Below, in pieces: positions 11,326 to 32,439 of a DNA stretch of 64,000 nt (its first letter is position 1; each line of letters begins with the position of its first letter). The notes under the pieces were generated by a model that was not told the origin of the DNA, ran no database searches, and saw only the letters and a list, made by a program, of their open reading frames with translations. A program made the position numbers and the translations under genes. The DNA is from Dryomyza anilis (taxonomy: Eukaryota > Arthropoda > Insecta > Diptera > Dryomyzidae). The stretch covers positions 77,692,367 through 77,756,366 of the forward strand of contig OX638133.1 in assembly GCA_951804985.1 (NCBI GenBank), read 5' to 3'.

Positions 11326-12622
11326 CACACCAAATCGACCAGCGGTTGGAACTCATCTTCTTCGATTTCATTGAAATTTGGTCAACTGATAAAGGGTATC
11401 GAGATATGCATTGACCATTTTGTTTACTACTTCCAGATATACAGTGCTTCAAAGTTACAAAAAATGGGCCAAAAATTTCTTTTGTATGGTTGTTCATATT
11501 TCAATATCACTTAAAGTAGAATTGCTAGAAACTCCGTTGATGGCTCATTTTAAAGCTAATAGAATATCCTGTTAGACCAATTGAAACTTCTAATCGTGGT
11601 CATTATACTTGCACTTCAAAACTGATGTCCTTAGAAAGGACCCTTTTTAAAATTCTGAAAAAAATCACATATTTAGCCTGATTTAATATAGATGTTCATG
11701 CCAAAATTTCAAAATGGTATTTTGATGGCATATTTAAAAAAATAATTTACTAAATTTTTATTAATTTTTTATAGAAAAAAATATTTTGTTTTAACAGTAA
11801 AATTTACAATACTTGTTTAATGTATTTGTATCTCTGATTTCTAAAATGGCGTCATTTTCATTAAATTGTCTCTAGTTTTTGAGATAAATACAATTTTTCG
11901 AAAAATTAAAAACTATATCTCAAAATCCATATCTCAAAAACACCAATACAAAGACTTAAGACATTTTTTTTTCAAAAACTATACCCTATAGAAATTGATC
12001 GTTAACAAATTTAAATTTAGCAATCCTAAAAATATATATAAAAAATAATGCATGTCAAAATAATAGCCAATGCCGGTTTTAGAACTGTTTAAAGAAATGT
12101 CGATTTTTGTGTACCTTTTCAAGACGATGCGCGAGTATAAAATTTTATTCCAAATTGATGAAATTTTAAGAGTACATTAATAGATACAATCTCTAATTTG
12201 TGAAATTGAAGACAAACAGTGCACATAAAATGTTAATTTATTCGTTTTTCTTTTCAAAGTGGTGCTCACAATACTGTCGTATTCGTAGAATATCGTACCA
12301 ATATCGTACCAATATCGTACCAATACCGTGAAACTGTGAATACGCTAAATTTGTTTTAACTACAATTGCTAGATATAATCAGGACGAAATGGATCGAATT
12401 GCTTTTTCTTTAATCTTTTTGTATTAAGCATTAGAAAAAAACCAGGGAATTCAATGTAGAGAAGCGAACATAAATAAATGATTTTTATTAATATTTTTTG
12501 AAAATATAAAGTTTGCATAATTTTAATTATATTTTTGTTTAATAATTTTTTATTGTGTTTTTTTTGTGTATTGTGTTAGTGTTAATTTAAAAAAATCAAA
12601 ATAGTTTTCTGCCCTTTTTTAA
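11326..12622. other. Gene-free stretch with a small 11-mer repeat
   Basis: No exon is recognised. 'aatatcgtacc' is repeated three to four times at about 12291-12327. Around 11330-11640 the sequence is less AT-biased ('ccagcggttggaactcatc') and could be part of an unrecognised dispersed repeat. Confidence 0.4.
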
Positions 12623-12628
12623 TTTATT
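12623..12628 (-). terminator. Poly(A) signal AATAAA of the fibrinogen-domain gene
   Basis: AATAAA on the minus strand, about 20 bases after the stop codon at 12648. This implies a very short 3' UTR. Confidence 0.6.
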
Positions 12629-12647
12629 TATGAATTAATTATGAATT

Positions 12648-13849
12648 TTATGCGTTTTTGCGTCGACGTATTGCCATATGAACATATTTCAATGAATAAT
12701 AATGACCATGCCACGAATCCCAGTCAATGCCTTGAGCAAATTTGTCCTTTGGATATTCGCCACGCAAGTATTCGCCATTCAAATTACTATTTTAAAAATA
12801 TATAGTTATTTCAAATATTAAACTTTTATGTAAAATTACAAAAATCACCTTCTATGACAAGCCGCATACCACCAGGCACCATGAAATGAGACCGCACAGT
12901 TTTGTCCCCACACATCGTTGTCCTTATCCTTGGTACTAAACTTATGACCCTGCTGGCCACGCATTGAATCATCTGCATCACCAGTGAATGTACCCAGTGC
13001 CGTCAAAGCATATAATTGTGCCTCATCACCAATTGCGAAGGCATCATAACGTGCAAAACGTTTTTCATTTGCAAAATCTTCCATTTTTATCCAAAGTTCT
13101 TGCACCGATGTATGAGTCAAGTCATGTAGTTTATCCAAACCAATGAAAAACTCGCCGGCCATATTGCCAAATCCAGTTTTATATTCCGACCAATTGCGAA
13201 AGAAATCGATGGAACCATCCTGACGACGTTGTACAATGGTCCAGGCATCACCGCCATCTGGATCAACTTCGCAGTAGACAAGAAAAGGTTTTGAATTTGG
13301 ATTCAATTGTATTAAATAGATACCGCTGTGACCACCGGACGGTACAGCTTCAGCACAATCTTGCGGCAATTTTGAGGGTACCACTGATTTTGTAGGAATT
13401 GTAGTCAAAAGAGTTTCGAATTTTTTAAGTTCGTTTATGATGACTGTATTCCTTTCCGTATCTTGGTGTTCTAATCTATTGAATATTTAAGGTTAGAATT
13501 TTTTGATTTGTATATAATATATGAGTTTTTAAAATACCATTTTAAAATGACTACTAGAAAAAGAAGCTAAAAAATGTATTTTTTTTTCAACCTACTTTAA
13601 ACGCATAAAATCCAATTTCGTTTCAAACATCTCATTGGCCAGCGTCATTTGGTTCAGTCGTTTTTCCATACCTCGCAGCAACTCATCATCGCATATATAG
13701 GATATCAATGTCTATATAAAGATGTAGCAATCACTATATAATAATTTTTTATATTATTAACTTACCCCATTGGAATTTTCATCAACGTACGCGGAAATGC
13801 CACATACAAAGTAACAAAAAATTATTGAAACTATTGAAATTTTTAACAT
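12648..13849 (-). CDS. Secreted fibrinogen-related domain (FReD) protein, 4 exons, 321 aa
   Basis: Exons are 13849-13766, 13711-13596, 13475-12849 and 12786-12648. All introns are GT-AG, and the phases join without error to give 966 coding bases. Residues 1-20 form a signal peptide (hydrophobic run ending GISA). About 38-90 is Leu/Lys/Glu-rich and coiled-coil-like. Residues 105-321 are a complete FReD of normal size. Conserved cysteines lie at 107, 135, 260 and 273. The motif DKDND (250-254) matches the usual calcium site, and WWYAACH precedes the last intron, after which SNLNGEY continues the family signature. Families with this domain include ficolins, tachylectins and insect FREPs, which bind sugars or act in innate immunity or cell adhesion. 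A secreted lectin-like role is therefore inferred; the ligand is unknown. The start is chosen because it directly precedes the signal peptide. No frameshift or missing key residue is seen. Confidence 0.92.
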
Positions 13850-13875
13850 CTTGCTATCAGTGTGGTCAATAGAAT

Positions 13876-13910
13876 ACTGAGATTCCAGTATTAAAAATAT
13901 ATTTCATATA
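13876..13910 (-). promoter_or_regulatory. Candidate core promoter of the FReD gene
   Basis: On the minus strand a TCAGT initiator lies at 13880-13876. A TATATGAAA string about 30 bases upstream (13910-13902) is at the right distance for a TATA box. This would give a 5' UTR of about 29 bases before the ATG at 13849. Confidence 0.4.
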
Positions 13911-15464
13911 GATTTTATTATATACTCAACGCAGAGCAAAAAGAAAATAAAAATCCCCTTTTAAGACTCACAACACTTAACAGTTTTTGCTAAGAGCTTC
14001 ATGTTAAATGATTGTCTGTACAAATTGATAAGAATTCGGAAATTAAAAATAACAATTTATAGAAAATATTTTATTTTAAAGGAGAATTTCGTATTGCACT
14101 CGTGTGAAGTACAACAAAAGTCGTTCCAATGACTTAGGCTGTAGAATAAACAGTGACCCTAGTAGAAATTTCGGTAATGCCATGCTAATGAATAAATCAT
14201 GTTATTATCAGATAATCGGGGTCTGACGAAACCCCAACGATATAACAAGATTCATTCAAAATTAACTTTTTTGTATACCATATTGTTCCACCCTTTTTCA
14301 TATAAATTTCAATGCATCCTTTTGCCTACCATATCCTACTTATGAGTATCATTTTGCATTGCCTACCTTACCATTTCCTGCTATGTCCCTAATTTAGCTT
14401 TCACACTATAGGAGGAAATAGGCAGGTTTTGTGCCTTTCCCAACTTCTTAAAAAATATGATATCCATATCTTAACTTTTGTCTTTCCGTTGACTGCAATT
14501 CTGCATAAAAATGGGTATAGGAAACATTATTGATTGAAAACTGAGTTAAACGTAATTTGTCTAACATTTTAGTTAACGTAACCTGATAAGTTAGCTAAAA
14601 TATTTGTATTTTTTGTGTGCAACTTCTTGCAACCTTCTGAGATATTTGTGAAACAGTATCAGCCTACGAGATTAAAAAAAATATATTTTTCTTTAAAAAA
14701 TTGTATATGTAACAATTATAATTATGTATATTTTTACTGGGTGTCTCTGGGGTTATTATACCGTTTGAAGAGCCTTCATAATTTTGTATAGGGAACATTT
14801 TTGGTGAACGTTTTTCAACCGTTTACACTGTGCGTCAAAGTGAATAAGATTAGCATCCACTTAATGGATGACAACATTCAGTAAAAACGATATATTTTAT
14901 GTTGGGAACCACTGCAAATACTTTTTTTTAATACGTATTATTGATATATAAATGGTGTTGTATGCCACAATGTTACATAGTTTCAGCAATTTTATAAATT
15001 TGTATAAGGTACTTTGATTCTTAAATATTTGGGAACCACTGGATGAATTTTAATCACTTATATTTGTTACATGGGTTTCTATGAATATACCAATTATTTT
15101 TTAGTGAAATCAATCCATTTGTTTAAAAGCTATTGCATTTTAATCATCAATAGTGTCAATAGCTTTAGAGTAGGGCGTATGTGTAAAACTGTCAGATTCG
15201 AAAAATTATCGAGATATTGTAGATTCATTATAAAGGTTACTTATATTCCAATATTTGTGAAAATCTCATAGAAAAGTATGATATAATAAAAATATTACAT
15301 TCTATATTACATACATTCATTCTATTCTATTACATTTTTAATTTCGTTACATATATGAAATCAGTATCCATCCTAGACACTGTAAAATTTCATAGATTTC
15401 TGTCAACTCCTTATATTTTATTCCACCGTTTGTATGAAGCCGAACCACCGTGCGTCGTTAAACT
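13911..15464. other. Gene-free stretch
   Basis: AT-rich and without recognised exons. Upstream control elements of the FReD gene would lie in its left part, but none could be identified. Confidence 0.5.
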
Positions 15465-15777
15465 TTCTACTAGGGTCCCCAGTATACCATACTGTTTCGA
15501 TATCGCAACGAAAATATTGCGATATGTCGAAGAATTTTTCCGAAATCGATGCCATTTCTCGCAATGATAATATAGGAAAATTCCTACCAAAACGGTCGGC
15601 CGATATCGAACCGAGATAATGAAGGTTTCTCGTTGCGAGAATTATTTCAGAATCGAACCGTTCTAGAAGCTCTTGACGACAGAATGGGGCTAACCATCAT
15701 CATTTTACATTGCATTTTATTTTCTATCAGTTGCTCCTACTGTGTACTCTATATTAATTTGTCGTATATTATTTTAT

Positions 15778-16103
15778 GTAGCCGCGGTAGCTCAGTGGTT
15801 AGTGCGTTGGACTGCGAGCCGAAAGGTCCCCGGTTCAAGCCTGGACTGGGGCTAACAACATCTTTTCATAGAAACATTTTTCTATACCGCGCTACCTCTC
15901 GTCAGTAAATGGCAAACCTACGAGAGTAAAACCATTGCCTATGAAAAAGCTCTCACCCGCCGTTCGGATTCGGCAATAAACTGTAGGTCCCACCACTTTG
16001 AGTACAAATATAACACGCACAGCTCAAAATGGTGAGAGAGCTCGGCCGAAGTTCTATACAGGACTGTAGCGCCAAACTATTATTATATTATTATTATTAT
16101 TTT
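15778..16103 (+). mobile_element. tRNA-derived SINE, copy 2 (longest copy)
   Basis: The head 15781-15852 is 72 bases long, the size of a tRNA. It has an A-box-like 'tagctcagtggttag' and a B box 'ggttcaagcc', the internal RNA polymerase III promoter. The acceptor and anticodon stems have mismatches. The unrelated body that follows is shared with two other loci, so this is a SINE and not a tRNA gene. The body ('taccgcgctacctctcgtcag', 'gtaaaaccattgcctatgaaaaagctctca') ends in an (ATT)n tail at about 16077-16103. Confidence 0.85.
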
Positions 16104-16186
16104 CATATTCAATTTAAATTTAAACAAAATAGTTTTCGAAAATGAGTCTACGAACTTAGCATGTGTACCTCCTCTGAAAGGAGGTA

Positions 16187-16348
16187 CAACTGAATGCGAA
16201 AATCTTTAAAAATTAGTTTCGATATAACAACGAGATCAATGTTTTTTTCTCGTAGACATTTCAGAAACCATCTAAACAATTGAATACAAAAATCATTAAA
16301 AATTAGTTTCGATATAATAACGAGATCGATTTTTTTTCTCGAAGCCAC
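16187..16348. repeat. 90-bp tandem duplication
   Basis: 'aaaaattagtttcgatataa.aacgagatc' occurs twice with an offset of exactly 90 bases (units starting about 16187 and 16277). It lies inside the candidate TIR element. Confidence 0.7.
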
Positions 16349-16405
16349 TTCGAGAATTGTTCGATAAACGGGAGGCTCCGAGTCATGGTGTACTGGGGTC
16401 ATTAG

Positions 16406-17454
16406 TATTTTAAATAAAAATGATATTGCTTAAATATATAGATGCTCTTGAGCGACAACTACGCTCAATCATGCTTGATTTAAATTCACTGTTGTACAGA
16501 TAACAGATTGTAAATAAATATTTATTTTTTGTTAAAATAATAATTTTATGTCAATTATATTATTTGAAAAAATGTACTTTTTTTATTAGAATATTTCGTA
16601 ACAAAATACATAAAATCAGGTAAATATCGTTTTTCTACACAATACTCAAATAGATAAATACAATTAATATGTTGGAGTATTATATAAAAAATATCTGCTA
16701 TATGAATCTAACATATCCACTGCTCTCATTCTATTATCACCGCATTTTCTTATACAATTTAGAACAGTTCAAGTTTAGTCAGAACAGTTAAAATGAATCA
16801 AAAAATTGACAAATTGAATTCATAATAATCAAATTTATTTCAGAAACGTATAAATTTAAGTTAGATTATTAAAATTAACACTCTTATTACGTAAAACGAA
16901 AAGAAACTTGTCAAAATTTCCAGTGACAGCTTTTTTTACTTGTTCATTTCGCCGTCATTTCATTTAATTCAACCTTTAACGAATTTATTTTCGTTTAGTT
17001 TTATGTAATATGGAGGTAAATTTCTCCAATCGACTAATGATTAAATTAAATTCAGACAATTTATATAATAAGTCAACATAAATTCTGAATTTATCAAAAT
17101 GATGTAAAGGTGATAAATTGAGTTCCAAAATAGTCAAAACATTTTAATTTAATTCTGAATAGAGCAGATTATTTACAGAAACTAATTGATTTCATATAGA
17201 TCAAATAGCAATCAGAGAATATATTCAAAAATTGTACAAAAATATATTAATGGGGAAAATGGAACTCTGAATGAGAAAAACATAGCAAGAAATAATTCAA
17301 TTACTACCAAAATGAAAAAAATCTGTTGTTTTCCGAATTTAATTTCATCGTTTCTCAATATAAATTGATTCATCTTAAATCAATTTGATTATTCTGAACT
17401 TGTTTACCTCCTTTACTATTTTCTGAATTATTATTGACTATCACAACAATTCTT
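16406..17454. other. AT-rich gene-free stretch
   Basis: Loose repeats of 'aattcagaa' and 'aattgagttc', similar in style to 33.6-33.9 kb. No exon is seen. Confidence 0.45.
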
Positions 17455-17600
17455 AGTCCCTTCGTAGCAGAAATCGGAATCCGAAACTCCGCTTCGAATA
17501 CGAATAATTAGCTAATTTAAGAACCGTGTGAAATGGAATTCACACCTCAATTTTGTTCCATCGTAGCGGACATTTTCACACTAGATTAGCTAAAATTCGT
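17455..17600. repeat. Short repeat related to the 23.6-kb duplication
   Basis: 'gtcccttcgtagcagaaatcggaatccga' resembles 'gtcccgtcgtagcggaaatccgaatc' at 23588 and 23793. A further 'tccatcgtagcgga' lies near 17559. Confidence 0.5.
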
Positions 17601-18003
17601 ATTTGTATTGGAGAATTGGATTTGAATTTCCACTACGACGGATCCAAAAATTTAAAATTAAATTTGGAATCAATTTTGTTCAAAAGTAAAAATCTATGCT
17701 ATAAATTCAAATTTGAAATATTTACTAAAAATTCACATGTTAAATTCAAATTTTCACTAAGAACCCAGCAAACCAAACGATAATTTTACGATATCGAAAC
17801 GATATCATTTATAGGCTTAAATTGTCGTTTTCGATAATCTATAATGATACGAAAACGATAGGGTTTTCGATTAAAACGAACCTTTTGTCGTCATTTATTT
17901 TCGGTAAACAAATTTTATTTGTTCAGAAAATTTCATTTTTTGACAAAAAATATAAAGAACACGTAATTATATTTTAAAATACTTTTAAAATTTATCAATA
18001 TTA

Positions 18004-19278
18004 AGGACTGCGTCGAATAAAATTGTCCGCAACAAAAATGAAAAAATCGAATTTTTATAGAATAAAATATTTTATTTTGCAAATTATTTTTAGATTTAAA
18101 AAAAAATATAAAAAACCAGAAATTAATATTTTTTAATAAAAAGTTTTAATTTTTCCGGAACCCCTTCCATTAATGTTGTAATGGTAGTGTCCGACACCCT
18201 CACAGCTGCTGAAGACCACTTTCTTTTAAAGTCTTTAAGGTCTTTGGCCACTTTTTTGTTGTCTTCATCTCCCTTTTTACTAAAGCCCAGTATCTCTCAA
18301 TCGGCCTGAGTTCTGGACAGTTTGGTGGATTGGCTTCTCTAGGCACCAAAATCACTGCATTTTGTTGGATCCACTCTAAGGCCGTTTTGCTGTAGTGACA
18401 TGAAGCGAGGTCAGGAGGTGTGGACACTTTATGTTGGCGTAAAAATGGAAGCAATCTCTTTTGCAAGCATTCCTTCACATATATTTCGCTATTAATTGTA
18501 CACGATGTCACGAATGAGCTGCTCCTTTTTCCACAACTGCAAATTGCCTGCCAAACAAGGAATTTCTTTGGGAATTTTGTCATTTTTTTTTATTTGAATT
18601 TTTCAGCTACATTCCCTCGAGAATCGGCTGTATAAAATTCCTGCCCAGGTAGCTGAGAAAAGTTCGCTAAAAGATAAGTTTCGTCGTCCATTATGCAGCA
18701 ATCGAATTTTTAAAAAAATCTTGGTTCAGCTTTTTAGCTCGTTGTTTTGCGGTTTCATTCTTGACGACATTTCTATCCGGAACTTTTTGGACCTTGTACG
18801 TCTTCAGCTCAGCTTTTTTCTTAGTCCTGCGCACGAAAGATTCTGAGTAATCCGCCTTTCTCGCCAATTTCCTTCCGGATATGCTTGGATCTTTCTTTAA
18901 AATATTCACAACCTTCTTCGACTTTTCACGATCATGTGGGCCTTTTTTTTACCAGAACCTTTCCTCCGATCAATACTCAGGTCTTCCTTAAAGCGGTTGA
19001 TAACGCGAGAAATGGTCTTTGGGTTAGCCGCAACCTCCTTGGCAATTTTTTTAAAAGACCAACTAGGTTGTTTTTGAAAAATTTTAATTATATTTTCTCG
19101 CACTTCCACTTCTTTTGCCATTTTCGCGTTAAATAAATTTTGTATTGACTATAAATGACAAAAATTATTTTCTGCCATTTTATTCAGAGCTACTATGGTC
19201 AAATTTTTTTTGCTTTGAATCTTGCAATAGCACATTATGGGAAGATATGTAACGGACAATTTTATTCGACGCAGTCCT
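18004..19278 (-). mobile_element. Tc1/mariner-type transposon, 1275 bp, complete ends, dead transposase
   Basis: It has perfect 26-base terminal inverted repeats beginning AGGACTGCGTCGAATAAAAT. It is flanked by TA on both sides (18002-18003, 19279-19280). The insertion lies inside MITE K copy 1. The paralogous uninterrupted site at about 36014-36030 shows a single TA at the same position, which proves both boundaries. The transposase gene inside reads on the minus strand and is broken. Confidence 0.93.
18200..19121 (-). pseudogene. Transposase pseudogene, Tc1/mariner superfamily, D37E-type spacing
   Basis: Three pieces in different frames cover the gene in order. 19121-18906 starts MAKEVEVREN and holds a first helix-turn-helix (SFKKIAKEVAANPKTISRV). 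18909-18691 has a second one (SGRKLARKADYSESFVRR). 18583-18200 is the catalytic part, with PDLASCHY and RPIERYWALVKRE. From the Asp of PDLASCHY to the Glu of RPIERYW there are 37 residues in between, as in the DD37E group described from mosquitoes (ITmD37E); that assignment is from memory of the family. At least one frameshift joins pieces 1 and 2, and a further frameshift or stop lies before piece 3. No active enzyme is expected. Confidence 0.85.
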
Positions 19279-19316
19279 TATATCGAATTTAAAAATTATC
19301 GTCAAATGGTTTGTAG

Positions 19317-22300
19317 GGAAGTTAAAAATGATTGCTAATTTTGACACACAAATTTATTTTTTTGTTTTTTTCTCAACCGATTTCCATCTATTAACTTTAA
19401 CTCATTGTTAAAAGTTTTATGCAACTGTGCCTAAACTGAAAAATTCTATAAAATTAAAAAATTGTTTTTCTCTATTTTATTTATAAAATATCTAAATTTA
19501 AATTGTTAGAAAAATTAAAATACATTTGTGTTTCATAAACTTTATTGAAAAAACTAAAAGAAAATTATAAAAACACGTGTGTTCTGACATTTAGTTGAAT
19601 ATGTAGCAAAATGTTGTCATTCATCATAATACAAATGTTATAGAATTTTAAATAGGTAATTAACAAGTAATAAAATTGCTTTATTTAGACTTATGACTTA
19701 TGCACTAACAAAGTATACATAATAATATAGTATTTATAATAAATTTTAACATTTCTACTTTTTGCTGTCTTATTTTAATTTTGTTGATTTATAAATTTAA
19801 TTTCTATTTTATTATTTTTTTTATTTTTTTTTTTTTAATTTTTTAATAAAATGTTTTACTAATTAACTAGTTAGCTTTATCAACATTTTAGTATGTTATG
19901 CATTTTTTAGAAAAAAAGAAAGAGCAAAAAACAATAAAATTCAATGAGCAGAACGAAAGTATAATATTAACAAATGTATTTTATAAAAGAGTTTAAATCG
20001 CTGAATTTTGTAACAATTATAATTGAATAATATTTTGTATTAGGTTTAAAATTTTTAAAGCATATTTAAAAGAAATGTTAATAAACATTTTTTAATGTTC
20101 AATTAGATAGAGCGCAATGCAAAATAAAAACTATCATTGAGTAGTACTGTTTTTTCGATGTTATTTTCAAAAGTATTAAAAAAACTTTTCAAATAAAAAG
20201 TTTATGTGTGCTTAGCTTAAATGTTATGTGTACTTTAAAGCTTATAGTACTAATTTTAAATATTTATTTTTACTTAGATTTATATATTATAAAATATATA
20301 GTTTTTGTTTTTATTTAATAAATTTAACTTTAATTTATTTAATTAACTTATTTTAGTATTTTTTGTTTTTAGTTTTCTTTTTTTGCTAAACACTTTTTAT
20401 TTTTTATTTTTATTTAATATTATTATTTTTTTTTATTTTTTTTTTTTTATTTTTTTTTTTATTTTTTTTTTTTAAATTTCTTTTTTTTATTTAATTATTT
20501 TTTATTTAATTATTTTTTTTTAAATTTTCTTTTTTATTTCTTTTTTTTAAAAACACTTTTTATATTGTTTAAAAATATAGTTTAGAATAGTGCTATCAGG
20601 CCTGGTGTAAACCATTTTTTTTTTACGTTTTATTTTTTAATTTTTCTTTCCTTTTACAAAATTACATTTAAACCTCATACTGTCTTTTTTGGCAATTACT
20701 GCACAAAACCTATTTCTAAATGTTTCTTCTTATTAATTTAAAATTTTATTATTTTTAATTTTTCTAGATTTAATTTTAAGTTTAAATGTATAATAATCAA
20801 AATTAGTATTTTTAAATTTAATTTATTATTTAATTGTATTCAAGTATTGAAACCGTAACGCGAATACCGATTTAGATTTCGTGTTTGTCATTCATTTCAG
20901 ATTGTAATTTGATTAAAATGACAAACGTTTACCGTATTCAGATTTCAATTTTGTTTTTATTTATTTAAATTTGTTTATCAATCTCTTGCACAAAAATGCA
21001 AATTATTTTATTCAAACAAAAACGAAAAACCAATTAACAAAAATTTAAATTAAAAAAAAAATATAAAATTTTTTATACATTTCCAGTTTGTATGAAATAT
21101 TTTTTTCAAGCTGTTCTAAAATCAGTATAAAACCGAAATTAAAAGGTTTTTGAATATTGGTTTATTTCTGTTTTTTATTATCGTATAATAGTTTAAATTT
21201 AATAATGACACAGTTTTATACAGATATCGGTTCTGGTTTCAGTTACGGTTTCAATCCTTCATTGAATTTGTTAATTTAGAGTACATTTATTTCTTATATA
21301 AATCTCGTATGACATTTATACCTTTTAATTACATTTGTTAATATTAAAATTAAATTAAAATATATTTTTTTTATAAATTTTAGATTGATCATTCCAAACA
21401 TTTTAAATTTTATTTACTACTAGATATTTTTGTTTTATTAAACTATTTTCATTTTTTATGTTTTTTTATTTTTTTTTTCTTAAATTACCAAATACTGGCG
21501 CATATTTATAGACTATGTTAAGTCAACTTTTAAACTAAAATCAGCTTTTGTTGACATTTTATACGATGTGAAAATTATCAAAAAAAGTTAATTTTAATTT
21601 CAAAATGGACTTTAAATTTTATTTTATAAAAATATTATTTTTATACTTATTTAAATTTATTTTTTTCATATTTTAATTGTTAAATATATGTAATTTTTTT
21701 TGTTTTTTTTTATTTTTATTTTTTTTTTTGAGTTTATTTTATTCTTATTTTTATATTTATTTTATTTTTTATTTTTCTATATAATATATTTCTATATTAT
21801 TTAAGAACTTTATATATCGACGTTTAATTATCAATAATTATCGTTCAATAAGAAAATCTTTTATATCTGAAAGTTTTGATTAATAAAGAGTTTATGAGCT
21901 TTTCTTATAAAATTCCAGGACTAATTATTAAATTTTAAATCAAGAAACATAAAAACATGTTTTTGAAAATATGTAATGTGTTCGTTTTAGTTTTACAACA
22001 AAAATGTATTTTATTTAATTAGTATATTTTATTATTTCTAAATTCTATATATTTTCTTTTGATGGGACTATACAGACAACTATATTTGAAAATGCTTTTC
22101 TACCTCAAACTGATAATCATAACTGATGTTTTTAATAGATGCATTTAATAGACTTATATATTTTTTTATTTAAATTTTTTTATGTCTTATTTTCATTTTA
22201 AATTTTTCTTTTTATATTTTATTTTAATTTATTTCTTTTAAATTTTGGGTTTTATTTTTTTTTAATTTTGGTTTTTATATTTTTTTTAATTTTTTTTTTA

Positions 22301-22677
22301 TATTTTATTTTATTTTAATTATTTTTATATTTTAATTTTTTTTTTTAATTTTTTATTTAATTTTTTTTTGTATTTTTTTTTTTTAATTTTTTTTTAAATT
22401 TTGTTTTTGTTATTTTAATATTTTTTTTTTTGCATTTTTTTATTCTATATTATTTTATTTTATATAATTATATTTCTAAAATTATATTTTTGTTTTTAGA
22501 TTTTTATAACAAAACATCAAACTACAAACATAAAAGTACAAAATCAAAAAATTTTTATAGTTTCATAAATTTTAAAATTTTGTATATAATAAATTTCGGT
22601 TTTTTGTTTTAGTAAATTTTTCGTAAAATGTTAATAAAATATTTTAAGTACATTTCAAGAGATATTGTGTCACCAAA
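19317..22677. other. Very AT-rich, T-rich stretch without genes
   Basis: Long TTTTTATTTT tracts dominate 19.75-22.6 kb, with occasional normal AT-rich sequence between. No exon is seen. Its left part separates the Tc1 nest from CABLES, and its right edge is the CABLES 3' flank. Confidence 0.6.
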
Positions 22678-22683
22678 TTTATT
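22678..22683 (-). terminator. Candidate poly(A) signal of CABLES
   Basis: AATAAA on the minus strand about 83 bases after the stop codon at 22766. Confidence 0.5.
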
Positions 22684-22765
22684 TTTTGCTACCGCTGCCA
22701 CTACTGCCCTTGCGACGAAAATAACTACGCGAAATACGCTTTTCGGTAAAGCGTTTGGGCCAGTT

Positions 22766-31876
<9,111 letters not shown>

Positions 31877-32439
31877 CTGCAAATGAGAGCAAAAAGGAAA
31901 CGAAAAGTTTATTTAATGATAATACCATAAAGAAGAACCAAAAAAAAAATGAAATCTGTAGTCAACACTTGGTTTTAATACAAACAAAATGTAAAGTTTA
32001 CATAAGGTTAAAAAGGCATTTTCAACAAAAGTGGGCTCGTTTGTTCAGCTGCTGATAGATGGTAAAATGTTTATAAATTATAGAAAATTTCATTTTAATG
32101 ACTCTCGGCATTTCGGTAAACAAATCAAGCACAAAATCAACACTAAACGTTGAAAAATATAGTACGTACTACTTTGGATAGTGTAGTGTGGTGTGTTGAC
32201 AAAGTCCGAATGACAGAAAAGTGACAGTTTCTGCTCATAATTTGACTGCATTCTTTTATTAGCATAAGCATTATCTGGCGATAAGCTGTTGTTAAGTAAA
32301 TGAGGTTTTATCTTAAATTAATACAAGATTTATCTTATATTTGTCATATAAATAGTGGCTTTTAATATGCTAAATAAGTAGATACTGAAGAAAATGTTTT
32401 GTAAAATGAAATATATGCCTATGTCGGAGAACATCGATA
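31877..32439. other. Intronic sequence upstream of the first visible CABLES exon
   Basis: It begins with the acceptor tract of the exon at 31876. No further exon was recognised. The intron continues to an unknown point on the right. Confidence 0.5.

Larger units (their letters stand above)
15465..16405. mobile_element. Candidate TIR element with a nested SINE
   Basis: The left end 'ctactagggtccccagtataccat' and the reverse complement of the right end 'ctaatgaccccagtacaccat' are alike over about 23 bases. Between them lie degraded sequence, the SINE at 15778-16103 and a 90-bp tandem duplication. The ends are imperfect and no target duplication was established. Confidence 0.4.
17766..19316 (+). 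mobile_element. MITE family K, copy 1, split by a Tc1-like insertion
   Basis: The left end is CAGCAAACCAAACGATAATT. The right end, reversed, is CTACAAACCATTTGACGATA. Two more copies lie at 35768-36058 (plus) and 38505-38784 (minus). Removing the nested transposon (18004-19278 and one TA) leaves about 275 bases, in line with the 280-290 bases of the other copies. The family name K is only a label used here. Confidence 0.8.

Noticed and set aside
10595..11514. Phe-rich frames resembling membrane proteins
   Set aside because: They are caused by TTTTTG/TTTTGC low complexity, with 115-bp tandem units in the DNA.
15781..15852. tRNA gene
   Set aside because: It has the right length and the A and B boxes, but the anticodon and D stems have mismatches, and the head is followed by a body shared with two other loci. 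It is a SINE head.
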